Assembly: GCA_029932445.1 (NCBI GenBank)
Contig: JAOZQB010000087.1
Coordinates: forward strand, 1 to 11,381
DNA: 11,381 nucleotides
Source: Bacteroidales bacterium
Lineage (GTDB): Bacteria > Bacteroidota > Bacteroidia > Bacteroidales > JAADGE01
Direction of reading: 5' to 3'
Shown here: positions 7,987-11,381 of the stretch, piece by piece
Layout of the letters: every line of letters starts with the position of its first letter
How positions within the stretch are numbered: the first letter of the stretch is position 1
The notes under the pieces: model-generated
What the model was told of the DNA's origin: nothing
The model's database searches: none
The model's input: the letters and a program-made list of their open reading frames with translations, nothing else
Position numbers and translations under genes: made by a program

Positions 7987-8016
7987 CAAAGATAATTTTA
8001 TTTTTATAATTACAAA
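7987..8016 (-). promoter_or_regulatory. Bacteroidota-type promoter of the ileS operon
   Basis: On the minus strand the sequence has TTTG (8013-8016), an 18-base spacer and TATCTTTG (7987-7994), matching the phylum's -33 TTTG and -7 TAnnTTTG elements. Transcription would start near 7980, leaving a leader of about 24 bases before the ATG at 7956. The promoter begins only about 15 bases after the ribE terminator hairpin. This also decides the ileS start codon. Confidence 0.8.
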
Positions 8017-8030
8017 TTAATTCGGGTATG

Positions 8031-8066
8031 AAAAAAGCCCCGTTTGAAGAAGAAACGGGGCTTTTT
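8031..8066 (-). terminator. Intrinsic terminator of ribE, symmetrical hairpin
   Basis: AAAAAGCCCCGTTT (8032-8045) and its exact complement (8053-8066) form a perfect 14-bp stem around a 7-base loop. The T run on the minus strand continues to 8031 and is mostly built into the stem. It lies 18 bases after the ribE stop codon and just ahead of the ileS promoter. Because the stem ends in A-T pairs on both sides, it could also stop transcription on the plus strand, but no plus-strand gene reads into it. Confidence 0.9.
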
Positions 8067-8083
8067 ATTCTGTTTTATTATTT

Positions 8084-8680
8084 TTATTTCCCCATATATT
8101 GTTTCACTATTTTAGTGATGTATTTCCCGATTATATCGAATTCTATATTAACAACCGTTCCTTTTTTGATATTATGAAAATTTGTAATTTCATGCGTAAA
8201 AGGAATAATTGCAACTTGAAATGAGTTGTTTTTTGAATTTACAACCGTTAAACTGACACCGTTAACGGAAACCGAACCTTTTTCAACAGTTACATTTTCA
8301 TTGGTCGGTTCATACTCAAAGGTATAATACCAACTTCCGTCAGCTTCTTCCACTTTTGTACAAACAGCAGTTTGGTCAACATGCCCTTGAACAATATGTC
8401 CGTCCAGCAGACTGTCGGGTTTCATACTGCGTTCCAAATTGACCTCATCACCGACTTTCAATAAACCGAGATTTGATTTTATCAATGTCTCTTTTACGGC
8501 TGTAACGGTATACGTATTTTCCGTTAAGTCAACCACCGTTAAACACACACCGTTATGTGATAAACTTTGGTCTATTTTTAATTCTTTAACAAAATCGCAA
8601 GACAAGATAAAATGAACATTTTCACCGTCTTTTTTAATTTTTTTTACTGTTCCTGTTTGTTCTGTAATTCCTGAAAACAT
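8084..8680 (-). CDS. ribE: Riboflavin synthase, alpha subunit
   Basis: A 198-residue cytoplasmic enzyme that dismutates two molecules of 6,7-dimethyl-8-ribityllumazine to riboflavin, the last step of riboflavin synthesis. It has the expected two tandem lumazine-binding barrels. The first (about 1-92) starts MFSGITEQTG and contains SHNGVCLT (41-48) and LERSMKP (82-88). The second (about 93-198) contains DGHIVQGHVD (93-102), KGSVSVNGVSLT (134-145) and IPFTHEITNF (159-168). The repeated NGVxLT motif shows the internal duplication. I chose the ATG at 8678-8680 because MFSG/MFTG is the family's usual N-terminus, and an upstream TTG start at 8722 would run through the -7 promoter element. No other rib gene is nearby. 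A terminator follows the stop, so it is a single-gene unit, though readthrough from the peptidase gene 44 bases upstream is possible. Confidence 0.96.
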   Translation of the reverse strand: MFSGITEQTGTVKKIKKDGENVHFILSCDFVKELKIDQSLSHNGVCLTVVDLTENTYTVTAVKETLIKSNLGLLKVGDEVNLERSMKPDSLLDGHIVQGHVDQTAVCTKVEEADGSWYYTFEYEPTNENVTVEKGSVSVNGVSLTVVNSKNNSFQVAIIPFTHEITNFHNIKKGTVVNIEFDIIGKYITKIVKQYMGK

Positions 8681-8697
8681 TATTTTAAAATTTTTTG

Positions 8698-8705
8698 CAA
8701 AGATA
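8698..8705 (-). promoter_or_regulatory. -7 element of a putative ribE promoter
   Basis: The minus strand reads TATCTTTG, followed by CAAA, identical to the -7 regions of ileS and tRNA-Cys. It lies 17 bases before the chosen ATG, giving a predicted leader of about 10 bases. No well-spaced TTTG -33 box is visible, so the promoter may be weak or depend on the -7 element. It overlaps the 3' flank of the peptidase gene. Confidence 0.6.
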
Positions 8706-8724
8706 AAAATATAGCAAAACAATA

Positions 8725-10668
8725 TTAATTTTTTACAAACTTTTTCGAAATCTGTTTTCCTTCTTCATAAAATGAAACATAATACATTCCCGCAGGCAAA
8801 TCCGAAATATCAAATTCAAATTTATATGAACTTTGTTTATTTTTCGAGAACGTTTTTGCGATGCTGCCTATATTGCTGTATATAACAATTTTATCCGGAT
8901 TTATTTTTTCCAAAAAAGTAATAGTAATTTTATTTCTTGCCGGATTGGGTAATACAAAAACTTTATTCGTTTTATCAAAAGTATCAATTTTCAATGTTGT
9001 TGAACCGCTTGAAATGATATCGTTGTTCGGATCAAATTGAGCTGCAGTAACATTAAAATTCAAATTAAACATATATTGTTCTCCGTTTGTATTATTGTCA
9101 AACCATATCGTTGTGTCTTTATCAATTCCTTCAAATTTTACGGGAATTTTCATATTAAAAAAACCGACAGAATTATGCGATTGCGTTTGATTAATCGTAA
9201 CCGTAACATTTTTATTCTGATTTTGAGAATAATAAATATCATAAATCGGATACCCTTCACCATAGTACCAATCATTAAAAAATTCCGTTAACGAATTTCC
9301 GTATGTTGTTTCTAAGTGAGATTTCAAATCAGACGTTCTTGCATATCCGTTTCCTAAATCATTTAAATAATTTGTAATACCGCCGAAAAAATCAGTATCT
9401 CCGACATATTTTCTTAACATATGCAGAACCATTGCTCCTTTATCGTAGGATAATCTTCCGCTGAAAATTCGATTTATACTTGTTGTATCATCAACATAAA
9501 CGGAACCGTCAGGTTGAGAAATAATATAATTTATATTATCTTGTTTCCAATCATCAAAACTGACACCGTCGTCATTGAGATTATGCTCGTGTGTCATTCC
9601 GTCAAGATAAGTTGCAAAACCTTCGTTAAGCCATATATCATGCCAGCTTCCGCAAGTTACGAAATCGCCGAACCATTGATGTGCTAATTCATGAGCCATA
9701 AGATGATGACTGAAACCTGCCATAAAACTCATTGTTTGATGTTCCATTCCGCCGCCCCAACCAAACTCGGCATGACCGTATTTTTCATCGGCAAACGGAT
9801 AAGGAATAAACAAATCACTGTATAACTGAATAACATCCAGCACATTCGGGGTATTTGCCTGAGCATAAGACAAATCTTCAGGAAAAATATAGTTTAAAAC
9901 TTCTACATTTTCTCCGGTTGTTAAAGTAACAAAATCAGAATACGAAACATAATTTGTAACGGCAATTGCAATTAAATAAGCCGCTATTGAATGTCGATGT
10001 TTCCAATGTGCCGTTTTCATTCCGTTATCAACAGTTTCGGATAGTAATAAACCGTTACTTGCCGCTTTATATGCTTCCGGATTTGTAACATAAACATCAA
10101 TTGAATCAATTTTGTCATCCAGACTTTGCTTGCAAGGCCACCAATCTTTTGCTCCGTAGGGTTCCGATAATGTCCAAATAATCGGATTTCCGTTATGCGT
10201 TGATTGTTCAAAAGATCCTAACCCGCCGGCATCAGGAACACCTTGATAAAAAACAGTAATCGAATCCAATACATTTTCAGGAATCGTTGTTTCTAAATTA
10301 ATTGTTAATTCATCATTTGTTAATGTGAAAACAGTTAACTTATTTTGATGAAACAAAACGGAATCCACTTGCATATTATCGGTTAAATCAAAAGAAATTT
10401 CATTAAAACCCGAACTTACCGGAATAAAATACGATGTTATTGCACCGTTAATATATTGGTTATCAATATTCGGAAAGAAAAATTCCAATCGGTGATACTT
10501 TATATCATATTGAAATGATGCTTTTTCTTTATATTTTTTTTGCATTTCGGGATTACGCTTTGAAAAATGTTTGATTTTAAAATCCGAGCAAGTTTCGCTT
10601 TGTGCATTTACCGTATATACACCCAAGAGAAAAGCAAAAAAAAGTGTGATGATTTTCAGAAACTTCAT
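8725..10668 (-). CDS. Secreted M1-family zinc metallopeptidase with type IX secretion sorting domain
   Basis: A 647-residue exported aminopeptidase-type enzyme of the M1 (gluzincin) family. A signal peptide with a hydrophobic core (about 3-20) ends at VNA-QSE (cleavage near residue 22). The N-terminal beta domain (about 30-235) is followed by the catalytic domain. This has GGGMEH (305-310, the equivalent of GAMEN), the zinc site HELAHQWFGD with His326, Glu327 and His330, the third ligand Glu349 in WLNEG, and the probable transition-state Tyr408. A short beta sandwich (about 480-555) replaces the long helical domain of aminopeptidase N. Residues about 565-647 form a type IX sorting domain: PNPARNKITI, a middle strand region, then DLPAGMYYVSF and a basic KKFVKN end. 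The enzyme is thus probably released or anchored on the cell surface to degrade peptides for nutrition. It lies just upstream of ribE; no promoter stands out. Confidence 0.95.
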   Translation of the reverse strand: MKFLKIITLFFAFLLGVYTVNAQSETCSDFKIKHFSKRNPEMQKKYKEKASFQYDIKYHRLEFFFPNIDNQYINGAITSYFIPVSSGFNEISFDLTDNMQVDSVLFHQNKLTVFTLTNDELTINLETTIPENVLDSITVFYQGVPDAGGLGSFEQSTHNGNPIIWTLSEPYGAKDWWPCKQSLDDKIDSIDVYVTNPEAYKAASNGLLLSETVDNGMKTAHWKHRHSIAAYLIAIAVTNYVSYSDFVTLTTGENVEVLNYIFPEDLSYAQANTPNVLDVIQLYSDLFIPYPFADEKYGHAEFGWGGGMEHQTMSFMAGFSHHLMAHELAHQWFGDFVTCGSWHDIWLNEGFATYLDGMTHEHNLNDDGVSFDDWKQDNINYIISQPDGSVYVDDTTSINRIFSGRLSYDKGAMVLHMLRKYVGDTDFFGGITNYLNDLGNGYARTSDLKSHLETTYGNSLTEFFNDWYYGEGYPIYDIYYSQNQNKNVTVTINQTQSHNSVGFFNMKIPVKFEGIDKDTTIWFDNNTNGEQYMFNLNFNVTAAQFDPNNDIISSGSTTLKIDTFDKTNKVFVLPNPARNKITITFLEKINPDKIVIYSNIGSIAKTFSKNKQSSYKFEFDISDLPAGMYYVSFYEEGKQISKKFVKN

Positions 10669-10720
10669 AATTACTGTTTTATGTGCTGAATATTTTTTTT
10701 AATAAGACCGATTTTTTCCG

Positions 10721-10728
10721 TAAAGTTG
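10721..10728 (+). promoter_or_regulatory. Possible -7 element for the UPF0306 gene (weak)
   Basis: TAAAGTTG differs by one base from TAnnTTTG and is followed by CA, as in the other promoters of this window. It lies 16 bases before the ATG at 10745. No TTTG -33 box is visible at the right distance, so this is only a candidate. It lies in the 76-base region between divergent genes, where no promoter for the minus-strand peptidase is evident. Confidence 0.3.
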
Positions 10729-10744
10729 CACGGCGAATTTAATT

Positions 10745-11188
10745 ATGTTTAACAAAATGAACAAACCTGATAAAAAGATTACTGATTTTATACAAAAACA
10801 CCATGTATTAACACTTGCTACATCAACAGAAAACAGACCCTGGTGTGCCAATTGTTTTTATGTGTATTCAAAAGATGAAAATATGTTTGTTTTTACTTCC
10901 GATGATGAAACAAAACACGTTCAAAACGTAAAAGAAAATAATATCGTTGCCGGTTCCGTTGTTCTGGAAACATCTGTTGTCGGGAAAATACAAGGCATTC
11001 AATTTACCGGAAAAATGTTTATGCCTGAAAATGAATTGAAACAAAAAGTGAATAAATTATACATGAGAAAATATCCCTTTGCAAAACTCATGACGACACA
11101 ACTTTGGGTTTTAGAACCGAACATTTTCAAACTAACTGATAATCGTTTAGGGTTCGGGAAAAAATTAATTTGGAAAAAAGAGCATTAA
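10745..11188 (+). CDS. yhbP: UPF0306 / YhbP-like split-barrel protein (PNPOx-like fold)
   Basis: A 147-residue cytoplasmic protein of the pyridoxamine 5'-phosphate oxidase-like split-barrel superfamily. It resembles E. coli YhbP (UPF0306): HHVLTLAT near 19-26, WCANCFYVY at 33-41, a DDETKH segment at 53-58, VAGSV at 68-72, GIQFTG at 84-89, and the C-terminal LGFGKKLIW at 135-143. The length agrees with the family. Members are usually thought to bind flavin or a related cofactor, but I know of no established reaction for UPF0306, so none is assigned. The ATG at 10745 is used; a second ATG at 10757 (residue 5) is equally plausible and fits the candidate promoter slightly better. It is divergent from the peptidase gene and followed by tRNA-Cys with its own promoter. 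Confidence 0.88.
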   Translation: MFNKMNKPDKKITDFIQKHHVLTLATSTENRPWCANCFYVYSKDENMFVFTSDDETKHVQNVKENNIVAGSVVLETSVVGKIQGIQFTGKMFMPENELKQKVNKLYMRKYPFAKLMTTQLWVLEPNIFKLTDNRLGFGKKLIWKKEH

Positions 11189-11225
11189 AAAATCATAAAA
11201 TCTTTTTTATAATTTTAAAAACCAT

Positions 11226-11233
11226 TATCTTTG
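11226..11233 (+). promoter_or_regulatory. -7 element of the tRNA-Cys promoter
   Basis: TATCTTTG followed by CAAA matches the -7 element TAnnTTTG exactly and ends 18 bases before the first base of the tRNA, predicting a short 5' leader of about 10 bases. The region near the -33 position is T-rich (around 11202-11208) but has no TTTG, so the upstream box is uncertain. Confidence 0.7.
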
Positions 11234-11251
11234 CAAACTCAAAAATAAACC

Positions 11252-11323
11252 GGTCGCGTGGCCGAGTGGCTTAGGCAACGGTCTGCAAAACCGTGTACAG
11301 CGGTTCGAATCCGCTCGCGACCT
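11252..11323 (+). tRNA. tRNA-Cys (anticodon GCA)
   Basis: A complete 72-base cloverleaf without encoded CCA. The acceptor stem GGTCGCG (11252-11258) pairs fully with CGCGACC (11316-11322). The D stem is GCC/GGC (11261-11263 and 11274-11276). The anticodon stem ACGGT/ACCGT encloses CTGCAAA with the anticodon GCA at 11285-11287. The variable loop has 4 bases. The T stem AGCGG/CCGCT encloses TTCGAAT. The discriminator base is T (U73) at 11323, the known identity base for cysteine tRNA. Confidence 0.97.
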
Positions 11324-11326
11324 CTC

Positions 11327-11360
11327 AAAAAGGAATAAGTTTCAGCTTGTTCCTTTTTTT
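11327..11360 (+). terminator. Rho-independent terminator of tRNA-Cys
   Basis: AAAAAGGAATAAG (11327-11339) pairs with CTTGTTCCTTTTT (11346-11358) in a 13-bp stem with one T-G pair and a 6-base loop, followed by T to 11360 (seven in a row). It begins three bases after the discriminator base. The A-rich left arm would let it also act on the minus strand for a gene coming from beyond the window. Confidence 0.9.
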
Positions 11361-11381
11361 ATTTTATCGTACTCGTAATCA

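Noticed and set aside
7957..7989. Extended N-terminus of IleRS from a TTG start
   Set aside because: The TTG overlaps the -7 element, so the transcript would begin downstream of it; the ATG at 7956 also fits the family N-terminus.
8681..8722. Extended N-terminus of riboflavin synthase from a TTG start
   Set aside because: The extension runs through the -7 element at 8698-8705, and the family starts with MFSG/MFTG, which is the ATG at 8680.
1..11381. A novel defence, mobile or biosynthetic system
   Set aside because: All complete genes belong to familiar families in an ordinary arrangement, and no transposase, integrase, toxin pair, repeat array or unexplained gene cluster is present.

Overview
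The window looks like ordinary core chromosome from an AT-rich member of the Bacteroidota, probably Bacteroidales-like. Four things support this. The exported peptidase at 8725-10668 ends in a type IX secretion C-terminal sorting domain. Three promoters carry the phylum's TAnnTTTG -7 element. The genes ileS, a TraR/DksA-type regulator and lspA lie in the order familiar from this phylum. The start codons lack clear Shine-Dalgarno sequences. I see no insertion sequence, phage gene, CRISPR array, integrase or defence cluster.

Layout. Positions 1-54 are the last 17 codons of a gene that enters from the left. A plus-strand pair follows: a short-chain dehydrogenase (114-836) and a monoacylglycerol-lipase-like alpha/beta hydrolase (854-1774), 17 bases apart. 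They run tail-to-tail, with a single base between stop codons, into a minus-strand membrane protein with HAMP-like and GAF regions but no output domain (1776-3440). Next comes a minus-strand operon read ileS (7956-4591), DksA-like regulator (4570-4178), lspA (4165-3560). It has a good promoter at 7987-8016 and an intrinsic terminator at 3509-3538. Upstream of ileS lie riboflavin synthase ribE (8680-8084), with its own terminator and -7 element, and a secreted M1 metallopeptidase (10668-8725). Divergent from the peptidase are a UPF0306/YhbP-family split-barrel protein (10745-11188) and tRNA-Cys(GCA) at 11252-11323, which has a promoter and a strong terminator.

How the genes work together. The ileS operon joins isoleucine charging, a putative RNA-polymerase secondary-channel regulator and lipoprotein signal peptide removal; the physical linkage is clear, a functional one is inference. 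The other genes look like independent housekeeping or peripheral functions.

Most interesting points. IleRS carries a GXHH version of the class I HXGH signature, which is linked to very high mupirocin resistance. The DksA-like protein has lost three of the four zinc-finger cysteines. The 13-mer TTATCTTTGCAAA occurs three times, each time as the core of a putative promoter. LspA has enlarged loops between its catalytic aspartates. I did not find evidence for a previously undescribed multi-gene system.
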